Below are positions 27,346-35,635 of a stretch of 64,000 bases of DNA, in pieces. Origin of the DNA: COE1 sp964445375. GTDB taxonomy: Bacteria > Bacillota > Clostridia > Lachnospirales > Lachnospiraceae. Each line of letters opens with the position of its first letter. The first letter of the stretch is position 1. The position numbers and the translations under genes were made by a program. Location: assembly GCA_964445375.1 (NCBI GenBank), contig CAYUKO010000001.1, positions 9,535 to 73,534 of the forward strand. The letters run 5' to 3'. Under the pieces are notes generated by a model. It did no database searches, was not told where the DNA came from, and was given only the letters and a program-made list of their open reading frames with translations.

Positions 27346-28368
27346 TTATATTCCCATTCTACGCTTTAACGAACGTAACATTCTGAAAAATAAATCCTGA
27401 TAAATCAAATACTTTGCATGGAGTCTTGCCGTTGCTAGCTGTGCTCCCTGCAATTTCTTCCCAATTTCTTTGTATCTCTTAGAATTCTTCTTATATTCTT
27501 CCAGTTCCTTGCGGCATTCCTGTGCCGTAAAGAGCTTTCCCTTTCTGTCCATATAGACAAAATCAGAATAAATATTCTGCTCCGATGCCCAATAGCCATC
27601 GGACACATTATGTCTTGCCCAATACTTCGGTGCAATGACATACTTTACGGTCTCACTGGTAAAGGCCGGGAAAAATGCAAACGTGGAATTCGATAAAATA
27701 AGATACTGTGCATTCTTAATTGCCGTATAATCTCCTGCTAAATCAAAATGAAAAGCCGGAACCTCCGGTAGAATTCTTCTTGCTGCTTCTATGTCGTCTG
27801 TCACTACCATAAATTCCATGTCCGAGCGCTTGTTTTTCATGACTTTCATGGCATCCAGCCAGTATTTTCTTCTTAAGAACAGCTCAGGGTTGCTAGTGTA
27901 TTCACCTCCACGGATGTTGATAATACACAGATTCTCTCTGGAATACTTATAATCATCATATTCCGGCTTTACCTTCATCCAATTCCTAATCTCTTCTCTA
28001 TACTTTACAAAATAAGACTCATCCTGAAGATTACCATATACAAGTGTCGTTTCATCCAATTCAAAGAGCTTCTCATCTGCTCCCGTAATATAACAGCCAT
28101 GTTCGATATCATGCTTGGAATTACCTAAAAAGATTCTGTCCTCTCTCTCCTGATAAACTTTCTTAAAATCCTCTTTTGTAAGGTCTAATCCACAATCTAA
28201 GTCCATGAAATACATACCCTTATTACTATGGATGTTATTGGCAAGGATTTCACGGTTTAAGATGCTAAAATCCCATCCCTTTTCCAATGCCAGACATCTG
28301 GTCGCAATATAACAGAACAGCTGATTTCCCAGTCCCTGTCCTTTTAATAATTCGGTTGCCAATATCAT
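27346..28368 (-). CDS. Glycosyltransferase family 11-like, divergent
   Basis: 340 residues. GT11 motif I is clear (GQGLGNQLF, 10-18), and ILSNSTFAFFPAF near 223-235 matches motif III. The usual HxRRxD is replaced by NIRGGEY at 151-157, a variant seen in a sub-branch of bacterial GT11 proteins. The last 50 residues are a basic helical tail. Because the GDP-binding arginine motif differs, the donor may not be GDP-fucose. Third GT11-type gene of the locus and next to the GT14 gene. Confidence 0.8.
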   Translation of the reverse strand: MILATELLKGQGLGNQLFCYIATRCLALEKGWDFSILNREILANNIHSNKGMYFMDLDCGLDLTKEDFKKVYQEREDRIFLGNSKHDIEHGCYITGADEKLFELDETTLVYGNLQDESYFVKYREEIRNWMKVKPEYDDYKYSRENLCIINIRGGEYTSNPELFLRRKYWLDAMKVMKNKRSDMEFMVVTDDIEAARRILPEVPAFHFDLAGDYTAIKNAQYLILSNSTFAFFPAFTSETVKYVIAPKYWARHNVSDGYWASEQNIYSDFVYMDRKGKLFTAQECRKELEEYKKNSKRYKEIGKKLQGAQLATARLHAKYLIYQDLFFRMLRSLKRRMGI

Positions 28369-28385
28369 TTTTCAACCCTTCTTCT

Positions 28386-29291
28386 CTATTCTCCGACTTT
28401 TTCTGTTACTTTAGATAATTTTTGATATATTTCATCAACAATACTCTTATCGATTTTTTCATCAAATTTTCTTGCAAACATTTCATCTGCGTGTAAAATT
28501 TCATCTAAGTCTTCACTTCGAAATACATAAGGTGTTCCTCGTTTCCAATCAATATAACGCATACATGCTTTATAGTTATCTTCGAAGTCTGATATATACA
28601 AATTATTCTTATATGGTGAATCCATAATCATTGTTTGCCATATTAATTCATCACTAATTTGAGTCAAACGAAAAGCTTTGCTATATTTCTTCCACTTACA
28701 AACAACATACTGCGCGAACTGTTCTGTAATACTACACCAGTTTGCACCTCCGTAAAATTCAAAAGAAACATTTCTAGTTCGATCAATGTTGAGTCTTCTT
28801 TGAATTGCAAGAGAATATGTTTCTAAATTGCGCCAAAACGGATCACGTTTTCTACCAAGTTGTTTCGAAAAGAAATGATAGGAAACATATCTACATGCTA
28901 TATCCTGCTGGTACTGCTTTGTTCCAAAATGGATAAATTCCTTTCCTTGATTTGCATCAAAGAACTCATGAATTTCTTGCTGTGTTTTTATTGGTAAATC
29001 TGCACCTGACAAAAAGTGGTAATAAGCATATTTACTCGTATTGACTGCCATTTTCAACAATTCAATTTCTGCTAATGAGATACTATTAGTTCCCCAAAAT
29101 ACCTTATATTTTTTTAGAATAACCACTTTCGACTTTTTTGCCCATCTTCTTATCTCCTCAACATTAACAAATTTACTATTCTTATCAACATGAATAAATA
29201 TATCATTATATTCATAATCCAATAATTGAATTAATCGTTTTAAAACAAATGTATTTTCATGAATTAATAGCAAATAAGCATGTTTTAACAT
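28386..29291 (-). CDS. Glycosyltransferase family 14 (core-2/I-branching type)
   Basis: 301 residues. IHVDKNSK at 33-40, FWGTNSISLAEI (65-76) and YHFLSGADLPI at 91-101 are the defining GT14 motifs; a WxxxT/E-type acidic region follows near 215-225. Eukaryotic members add beta-1,6-GlcNAc branches and the plant and bacterial ones vary in donor. The fold is metal-independent GT-A. Ribosome binding site AGAGG sits about eight bases before the ATG. The gene is rather AT-rich next to the ABC transporter gene upstream. Confidence 0.9.
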   Translation of the reverse strand: MLKHAYLLLIHENTFVLKRLIQLLDYEYNDIFIHVDKNSKFVNVEEIRRWAKKSKVVILKKYKVFWGTNSISLAEIELLKMAVNTSKYAYYHFLSGADLPIKTQQEIHEFFDANQGKEFIHFGTKQYQQDIACRYVSYHFFSKQLGRKRDPFWRNLETYSLAIQRRLNIDRTRNVSFEFYGGANWCSITEQFAQYVVCKWKKYSKAFRLTQISDELIWQTMIMDSPYKNNLYISDFEDNYKACMRYIDWKRGTPYVFRSEDLDEILHADEMFARKFDEKIDKSIVDEIYQKLSKVTEKVGE

Positions 29292-29318
29292 TTATATTAC
29301 CTCTTTTTGCTTAAAAGT

Positions 29319-31064
29319 TTAATGTAATGAAGTTTGTTCAATTTTTCCATCTTCCACTTTATAAATAATATCACACTTTTCAATGGTATTAAGTCTATGC
29401 GCAATGATGACCATCGTCTTCTTGCCATGGAAGCTGTTGATTGCTTCCATAACAGCCTGCTCTGTTTCATTATCCAGTGCAGAGGTTGCTTCATCAAATA
29501 CCAAAATCTCCGGGTTATGATAGAGCGCTCTTGCAATACCAAGTCGCTGTCTCTGACCACCCGAAAGTCTGACACCCCTGTCACCGATTGTTGTATCCAA
29601 GCCTTCCGGCAAAGTCTTAATAAAGTCTTTTAACTGTGCTTCCTCTAATACCTGCCAGATTCTTTCATCATCGATTTCTTCATCTGCAATACCAAAAGCA
29701 ATGTTATTTCTAATTGGTTCATCCACCAGATAAATAGCCTGTGGAATATAGCCTATCTGTGCAAGCCATGCCGGATAGTTATCAAAGATATTCACACCAT
29801 CACAGGTAATCGAACCCTCATGAACTCTCAATAATCCAAGTAAGATATCAACAATCGTGGATTTACCTGCACCGGATGGTCCCATAATACCAACCGACTT
29901 ACCATAAGGCACTTCCATATGTGCATGGTCAAAAATCAGCTTGTCTGTATTTGGATAAGCATACACAATATTCTTTAACTCAATCTTATCTCTTAGTTTA
30001 ATCTCTACTGTAGAATCCTTAGATAACAAGTTCGGATTTGTTTTCTCGCTTATTGCATTAATATTCATATTCTCATATACATAATCCAGACATGGCTTTT
30101 GGTACGCAATCTCTGTCATATACGTATTGATTCTGTTTGCACTAGGCATTAATCGCATCGCTGCCAACGCAAATACAGATAATAATGGAATCATTTCCAT
30201 AACATCATTTCCTGCCAGAATATATACGATCAAATAGCAAATAAAACTTGTCATAAATAAGGTTTCAATCATTAATCTTGGCACATTATTCATAACAGAA
30301 TATCTTCTTGCATAGCCGGCTCCAACTTTACCGGTATTCTCATAATTATCTGCAAAAAAAGCTTCCCTGTGAAGAACCTTTACATCCTTAATACCATAAA
30401 TAGCCTGAATTCTCCACTTTGCAATTCTTGACTGAATTGCCTGATTCTTACTGCCAAGCTTTGATAATCTTGGTTTCAATACCTTTAACATAAGTAAAGT
30501 AACGAATCCTAATACAACTACTACAAATAAGGTCATCTTCCAATCTGTTGCTATTAGAACACAGCTTAACAGTACAAATACTACCGATTCCGATACTAAG
30601 GAAATGATTGCCATAATCATATTAAATACATTCGGAATGTCACTGTCTGTCAAACGAAAAACGGTTGGAATATCTGCATCCAGATAGAATTCATACGGTC
30701 TGTTTAAAAACTCGCGAAGAACTCTGCTGATTAACTGATTTCGATTCGTACAAATAAAACGGTTCTGTTCATTTACCAGCACTAATAAGTAAAGATTCTT
30801 AATGATGTACATTACAATTAATAGAACTAGCAATGGTATCACCAAGTCCTGTGCGTCCTCAATATGCAGGAAATTCATTACTTTTTGTCCATACTTATTC
30901 TGGGCTATGGCATCCGGGCTAAGAATTGCCATAACAACAGGAAGCATTGCAGAAACACTTAATGTCTCCAATAATCCTCCAATAAAAATCATAACACCCA
31001 GAACTCCAATTTGTTTCTTCTGACTCTTATTCAAAATGTAGTTCAATTTTTTTAAGATTTCCAT
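29319..31064 (-). CDS. MsbA/PglK-like ABC exporter
   Basis: Complete 581-residue half-transporter. Six membrane helices in about residues 20-310; the ATPase has Walker A GPSGAGKST (about 394-402), Q-loop YIPQ, signature LSGGQRQRLGIARAL and Walker B ILVFDEATSALD. The architecture matches PglK/WlaB-type flippases of lipid-linked oligosaccharides as well as lipid A and peptide exporters. A perfect AGGAGG precedes the ATG. It is surrounded by glycosyltransferases and the MBOAT/SGNH pair, so flipping of a lipid-linked glycan is the best guess. It is a paralogue of the partial protein at the left window edge. Confidence 0.93.
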   Translation of the reverse strand: MEILKKLNYILNKSQKKQIGVLGVMIFIGGLLETLSVSAMLPVVMAILSPDAIAQNKYGQKVMNFLHIEDAQDLVIPLLVLLIVMYIIKNLYLLVLVNEQNRFICTNRNQLISRVLREFLNRPYEFYLDADIPTVFRLTDSDIPNVFNMIMAIISLVSESVVFVLLSCVLIATDWKMTLFVVVVLGFVTLLMLKVLKPRLSKLGSKNQAIQSRIAKWRIQAIYGIKDVKVLHREAFFADNYENTGKVGAGYARRYSVMNNVPRLMIETLFMTSFICYLIVYILAGNDVMEMIPLLSVFALAAMRLMPSANRINTYMTEIAYQKPCLDYVYENMNINAISEKTNPNLLSKDSTVEIKLRDKIELKNIVYAYPNTDKLIFDHAHMEVPYGKSVGIMGPSGAGKSTIVDILLGLLRVHEGSITCDGVNIFDNYPAWLAQIGYIPQAIYLVDEPIRNNIAFGIADEEIDDERIWQVLEEAQLKDFIKTLPEGLDTTIGDRGVRLSGGQRQRLGIARALYHNPEILVFDEATSALDNETEQAVMEAINSFHGKKTMVIIAHRLNTIEKCDIIYKVEDGKIEQTSLH

Positions 31065-31088
31065 CTTTTTCCTCCTTAGGTCTATAAG

Positions 31089-32153
31089 CTACCTGAAAAT
31101 ACTTTCGTAATCGTAATTCAGATAATATTCCTTCTCTATTTCTAAACGCTCCAAATAATTATCTTTGGTTACAAGTCCATCTTCAGAAGCCATCCACTCT
31201 AAAATCTTAGAATTAATTTCTGCCGAATAATGCTCCTTGTCACGATAATTATCGGTATTTGTAATCACATCGTACTTTTCATAGAAGTTAAACAGTTTTA
31301 CATTCGGACACTCAAGAAGCAACTCTGTTGCAATCTGTTCTGCTTCAAACTGCATCTTCATCATGCCTTCCTGATTTAAAAAATCCCAGTAACAAATGCT
31401 ATATGGTGTATAAAAAATGTAAAAAGTCGTATCCGGATACTGATTAACCAAATCAACAAAGTTCTCTTTGATATTAGCAGTAACCATCTCTCTTTCTTCT
31501 TCCGTGAGACCTTCTATCATGTCTGCTTTCTCTTCCCACCGGTCATAGCTTTGCATGATAAATGCAAGACCTGTCTCTTTATCCCAGGAAGAGTATTCAT
31601 CCATAGTCGTACTAGACCGTCCTAATAATGTCTTTCCCACATTCGGTAATACGCCATGATACATAATAGACTTATTGAACACATATGATACGTCGTTCCA
31701 TGGATTCTCATCATATAAATATGTTGGATATCCTTCATATTGTGTCCAGTCTTTCTCTCTTATAAATGCATTGTAGTCCATGGTCCAAATCACCGTTTTG
31801 AGATTCTCATTACGCTGCAATGCTCTCTCCAGATTCTCCGACAGCTCCTTGTAACCTGCTCCTGAAAAAGTCTCTTTCACGGACTGCGTTCCAAATAATG
31901 TATCTATTTCACTCGTCTTAAAGTTCTGTGCCATAGATGTTCCTGTCACAATGGCATCGTAATCAAAATGCCTTGATATCCCATCATTTGTATATCGCTC
32001 ATCATACAGCCTATACGATACAAATGAAAACGGCTTGTGAAAATGGAAATACGGATCAAACACATACACGACAGCAAATATAAGAAAAATTGTTCCAAAC
32101 AGACATATTATGCACTTTTTAAACCATTTCTTTGATTGATTATTCTCTTTCAC
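31089..32153 (-). CDS. SGNH-hydrolase-like membrane-anchored protein, second MBOAT partner
   Basis: 354 residues, starting at GTG with AAGGG nine or ten bases upstream. One N-terminal membrane helix (about 13-32), then YVFDPYFHFHKP, a run common in this family. The nucleophile region is GTSM at 71-74 in place of the more usual GSS(H/R), and the Asp/His pair is DKEH at 305-308. Expected to transfer acyl groups to the glycan outside the cell, working with the MBOAT encoded 50 bases before it. It is only distantly similar to the SGNH protein at 5281, so the two pairs probably modify different positions. Confidence 0.83.
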   Translation of the reverse strand: MKENNQSKKWFKKCIICLFGTIFLIFAVVYVFDPYFHFHKPFSFVSYRLYDERYTNDGISRHFDYDAIVTGTSMAQNFKTSEIDTLFGTQSVKETFSGAGYKELSENLERALQRNENLKTVIWTMDYNAFIREKDWTQYEGYPTYLYDENPWNDVSYVFNKSIMYHGVLPNVGKTLLGRSSTTMDEYSSWDKETGLAFIMQSYDRWEEKADMIEGLTEEEREMVTANIKENFVDLVNQYPDTTFYIFYTPYSICYWDFLNQEGMMKMQFEAEQIATELLLECPNVKLFNFYEKYDVITNTDNYRDKEHYSAEINSKILEWMASEDGLVTKDNYLERLEIEKEYYLNYDYESIFR

Positions 32154-32203
32154 TTTCTAAATCCCTTGCTAGAAATGTAACCATTCAATACCTTCATAGT
32201 TAC

Positions 32204-33673
32204 CTAGAAATTAACATATAAAAACTCACTTACTTCCGATAGTGACAAAATACTCCATACCATAAGCAGTACAATAACGAAAATTCTGCCATTGGTGAAT
32301 CGCATCTCCTTCACCTTTTCCTGCGTGTTCTTCATAAAGAAGCATGCAAGAAGCAAAACAATGACAAATAGAATCAGAAGCATTCCCGGATAAGAAGTAA
32401 TCACACCACTAAGTCCCAATCTATATAACAGCTTTATCTCTGTCATATCGTTAAATACTTCTGTGATTGGTGCATAAATCGCTCCCCAATCTGCCACAAA
32501 GAACCTGCTCCATAAGTTTCTTGCCTGCTCCACGGAATCTGCCCTGAATAAGCTCCACGCAAAAGAAGCAAATACAAACGTTCCTGCAACACGAATCCCC
32601 TTTGGAATCCTGGCTAATACTGTCTTAACCGGTTTCCAGCGTTCTATGATATTCAATACTCCATGCATAGCGCCCCATAAAAGAAAGCTCCAGTTTGCTC
32701 CATGCCAGAAGCCACTCACCAGAAATACAATCATGACATTGAGATATGTTCTGGCTGCGCCTTTTCTGTTTCCACCCAAAGGGATATAGACATATTTTGT
32801 AAAAAAGCGCGTTAATGTCATGTGCCATCTTGACCAGAAATCAATAATGGACTGCGCCTTATATGGTGAATTAAAATTAACAGGTAATTCGATGTTAAAG
32901 AAATATCCAACACCCGATGCCATATCGCAATAACCACTAAAATCAAAATAAATCTGTAGCGAATAGCAAATCATAACAAGTAATGTACTTGGTATATTTA
33001 ACTCATGAATGCTGCCATAACCAATCGTAACAACCTTAGAAAGCGTATCTGCAAGCAGTACCTTCTTGGCAAGACCTAATGCAAATGCATAGATTCCCTT
33101 TGCTAAATTATCATAATTTAGTCTTTTATTCTCAATCTTGCGAAACTGTGGTATCAGCTCATGATGATACGTAATCGGTCCCTGAATCAGCTTTGGAAAA
33201 AAGGTTACATATGCCGTATATTCCAAGAACCCGTATTTCTCGCAATCTCCTTTGTAATAGTCAATGACATAAGACAATTGCTGGAATGTATAAAAGCTGA
33301 TTCCTAACGGCAGAATCAATTCCAGCAGTGCAATATCCGTTTTGAATACCACATTCACATTTTCCAAAAAGAAATTGAAATACTTAAAATAAAGCAAAGC
33401 TCCTATATTCCATACCAAACCTGCCAGGAAAAGGCTTTTACGTCCAAGTTCTCCCTTAGCCCTTGACATTGCCTCAATCAATATATAATTTATCAGAATG
33501 CTAATCAGCAGTATCAACAGATAACTTGGATTCATATACCCGCAGAACCACATGGACATACCTGTTAAAAACGCCAACGCAAGCTTATACTGTTTCAAAT
33601 AATTCAGTCCATAGTACCCAAACAATACCAATGGCAAAAACAAAAAGATAAAGATATAAGAATTAAAAAGCAT
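32204..33673 (-). CDS. MBOAT family O-acyltransferase (AlgI/DltB-like)
   Basis: 489 residues, polytopic. MLFNSYIFIFLFLP start, LPLGISFYTFQQLSY (121-135), FWSRWHMTLTRF (279-290), and SGFWHG (320-325) with the catalytic histidine at 324. These are all family signatures. A GGAG ribosome binding site lies close to the ATG. It forms a pair with the SGNH-like protein at 31089 and should supply acetyl or similar groups for extracellular O-acylation. It resembles the other MBOAT in the window throughout but is clearly a separate lineage (WSRWH versus WRRWH, different N-terminal loops). Confidence 0.94.
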   Translation of the reverse strand: MLFNSYIFIFLFLPLVLFGYYGLNYLKQYKLALAFLTGMSMWFCGYMNPSYLLILLISILINYILIEAMSRAKGELGRKSLFLAGLVWNIGALLYFKYFNFFLENVNVVFKTDIALLELILPLGISFYTFQQLSYVIDYYKGDCEKYGFLEYTAYVTFFPKLIQGPITYHHELIPQFRKIENKRLNYDNLAKGIYAFALGLAKKVLLADTLSKVVTIGYGSIHELNIPSTLLVMICYSLQIYFDFSGYCDMASGVGYFFNIELPVNFNSPYKAQSIIDFWSRWHMTLTRFFTKYVYIPLGGNRKGAARTYLNVMIVFLVSGFWHGANWSFLLWGAMHGVLNIIERWKPVKTVLARIPKGIRVAGTFVFASFAWSLFRADSVEQARNLWSRFFVADWGAIYAPITEVFNDMTEIKLLYRLGLSGVITSYPGMLLILFVIVLLLACFFMKNTQEKVKEMRFTNGRIFVIVLLMVWSILSLSEVSEFLYVNF

Positions 33674-33688
33674 ATCTGCTCCTTTGCT

Positions 33689-34711
33689 CTAGCTTCTACT
33701 CCTCAAGGGAATGATTACCTTTTCATATCCCTTTGTTATGCAACTGTAAAGCTCCGGACTTGCCAATGCAAGCTTCATTCTGGCACGGTCACCTGCTGCT
33801 ATAAAATCATTGTTGTATATTCTTTGAATCTCCTGCCGGTTACTCTTTAATTCCTCTGCAATCCTTCTTGCATAGTCACCACGTACCTGCTTTGATTCCT
33901 TCTTCCAATCCATATAGTAGAATAACAGCCTTCGATAATAATGATATGCCGCAAAATCTCCCATCTTTTCTGAAACATGCTCTCTGATATAAGCAATATG
34001 TTCCCTCCAGAAAGGAAGCTCATCCTGAAACATTCGCTCGCCACGCTTTACATTCATAATGCTTCCATCACGGTCCAGCACATAATCATACAGACAACTG
34101 TCGATGTAAACGCCTCTGTCAGCCTTACAAAAAGCCTTCGTCGTATACATGATATCTTCAGAGTTTCTACCTGTCGGGAACGGTACACCATCTACGATTT
34201 CTCTTGCAAAGAGCTTGCTCCATACCGAATTATAGATAATATAATCATCATGACCGCCAATATAGATCTTAAGAAGCTCTTCCCTGTCAAAAGCAGTCAC
34301 TTTGTCATTTCCGCCTTGTATCGTATGGTCCTTATATACCTGTGCATATCGACAGACTGCAACCTGCGCATCATGTTCCACACATGCCTGATACATCTTC
34401 TCATACATATCCGGTTCAATCCAGTCATCACTGTCTACATATCCGATATATGCTCCGCTTGCAATGGCAAGTCCTGCATTTCTGGCATCTGACAGTCCAC
34501 CATTTTGTTTATGAACAACCTTGATTCTGCTGTCTTTTCTCGCATACTCATCGCACATCTGTGAAGACTTGTCCGTAGAACCATCATCTACTAAAATAAT
34601 TTCCAGATTCGTATAGGTCTGCTGCCATATGGAATTCATACAACGTTCCAAATACTGCTCCATGTTATAAACAGGAACAATAATGGATATTACATCCTTC
34701 TGCTGTGTCAT
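33689..34711 (-). CDS. GT2 glycosyltransferase (EpsJ/CpsJ-like)
   Basis: 340 residues from MTQQKDVISIIVPVYN. VDDGSTDKS at 41-49, QNGGLSDARNAG (70-80) and DSDD at 93-96 are the classic GT2 motifs. The C-terminal 120 residues are helical with many aromatics, as in EPS-type GT2 proteins adding galactose, glucose or their N-acetyl forms. Its ATG overlaps the stop of the GT11 gene as TAATG; a TTG two codons earlier is possible but less likely. Sugar unknown. Confidence 0.92.
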   Translation of the reverse strand: MTQQKDVISIIVPVYNMEQYLERCMNSIWQQTYTNLEIILVDDGSTDKSSQMCDEYARKDSRIKVVHKQNGGLSDARNAGLAIASGAYIGYVDSDDWIEPDMYEKMYQACVEHDAQVAVCRYAQVYKDHTIQGGNDKVTAFDREELLKIYIGGHDDYIIYNSVWSKLFAREIVDGVPFPTGRNSEDIMYTTKAFCKADRGVYIDSCLYDYVLDRDGSIMNVKRGERMFQDELPFWREHIAYIREHVSEKMGDFAAYHYYRRLLFYYMDWKKESKQVRGDYARRIAEELKSNRQEIQRIYNNDFIAAGDRARMKLALASPELYSCITKGYEKVIIPLRSRS

Positions 34712-35607
34712 TAACAAATATTTCCTTCTGCATCTATTAATATCCAGCCTGGCCAGTTTTCATGCATCTGGTCTGCTGTTATCGTCTCATAGTTATCATG
34801 TTTCAGAGGGCGGATCATAAGCTTATCTGTATTCTGATTCAGTCTGGCGCCCCAGAAGCTAAAGGTCGAATTCGCACAAATATTATGCTTACACTGGCTC
34901 ATCAGCTGCATATCAAAGAGGCTGTCCTCTCCCGTATTCCAATCTACAATACGGATATCCGCTCCCTGATAATGCGCTCTTACATATTCCACATCATCGG
35001 AAAAGATATAAAAGACTGGATTTTCCACCTGCTCTCTTATATACTGCATTGCTTTCTCATAATACGTATCCGTACAGATTCCCATATAACGTTTTCCATC
35101 TGCCACGGACAGATAATCCGTTCTGCGGATATGAACACTGACTGCCTGTTCCTGTTTCATCTGCTCCATACAGGCATAATTCTTAGGATTTGTACTTTGT
35201 GGAAATACCAGCTTTCTTTGAAGATTCTCTATTCTGTCCACATAATACCTCTCGCAGTCCCAGAACCCATACAGATAAACGTTATCTTGGCAAAAAAGTT
35301 CAGGCATATACTTTCCGTCATCCTTTAAGGTCTTATCCTGTCTGCCCAAAAGCTTTCTCCTGAGTCTGTCTGAAAAAGCCATGCTGTTATCCAGCAGTTT
35401 CGTTCTTTCTTCTTTCGTACAGACTTCGTATTCCAGATTTTCAAAACGGGTAAGCTCTAGGCTTCGCCATTCTTTCTCTTCTCCTGCTTCTTCTGTATAT
35501 GCATGGAAATCCAGCTTTACTGCTTTCCCCATGCTCTTTAATTTCTCATACATCGCATACTGGTACAGTTGGTTTCCAAGTCCTCCCATAACATGTATGA
35601 TTATCAT
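34711..35607 (-). CDS. Glycosyltransferase family 11 (alpha-1,2-fucosyltransferase-like), canonical
   Basis: 298 residues, the standard length. All three family motifs are intact: GGLGNQ at 8-13, HIRRTDY at 159-165 and NSTFSFWGA at 246-254. Characterised bacterial relatives (FutC, WbsJ, WbgL types) transfer L-fucose from GDP-fucose to C2 of galactose. It is the best candidate for true fucosylation among the three GT11 genes, though gmd/fcl are not in this window. Its stop overlaps the start of the next GT2 gene by one base. Confidence 0.92.
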   Translation of the reverse strand: MIIIHVMGGLGNQLYQYAMYEKLKSMGKAVKLDFHAYTEEAGEEKEWRSLELTRFENLEYEVCTKEERTKLLDNSMAFSDRLRRKLLGRQDKTLKDDGKYMPELFCQDNVYLYGFWDCERYYVDRIENLQRKLVFPQSTNPKNYACMEQMKQEQAVSVHIRRTDYLSVADGKRYMGICTDTYYEKAMQYIREQVENPVFYIFSDDVEYVRAHYQGADIRIVDWNTGEDSLFDMQLMSQCKHNICANSTFSFWGARLNQNTDKLMIRPLKHDNYETITADQMHENWPGWILIDAEGNIC

Positions 35608-35635
35608 AAGCGATACCTCTCTATATCTATGAATA

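Noticed and set aside
34762..35328. Plus-strand open frame of about 188 codons
   Set aside because: Antisense to the canonical GT11 gene; no ribosome binding site or family motif.
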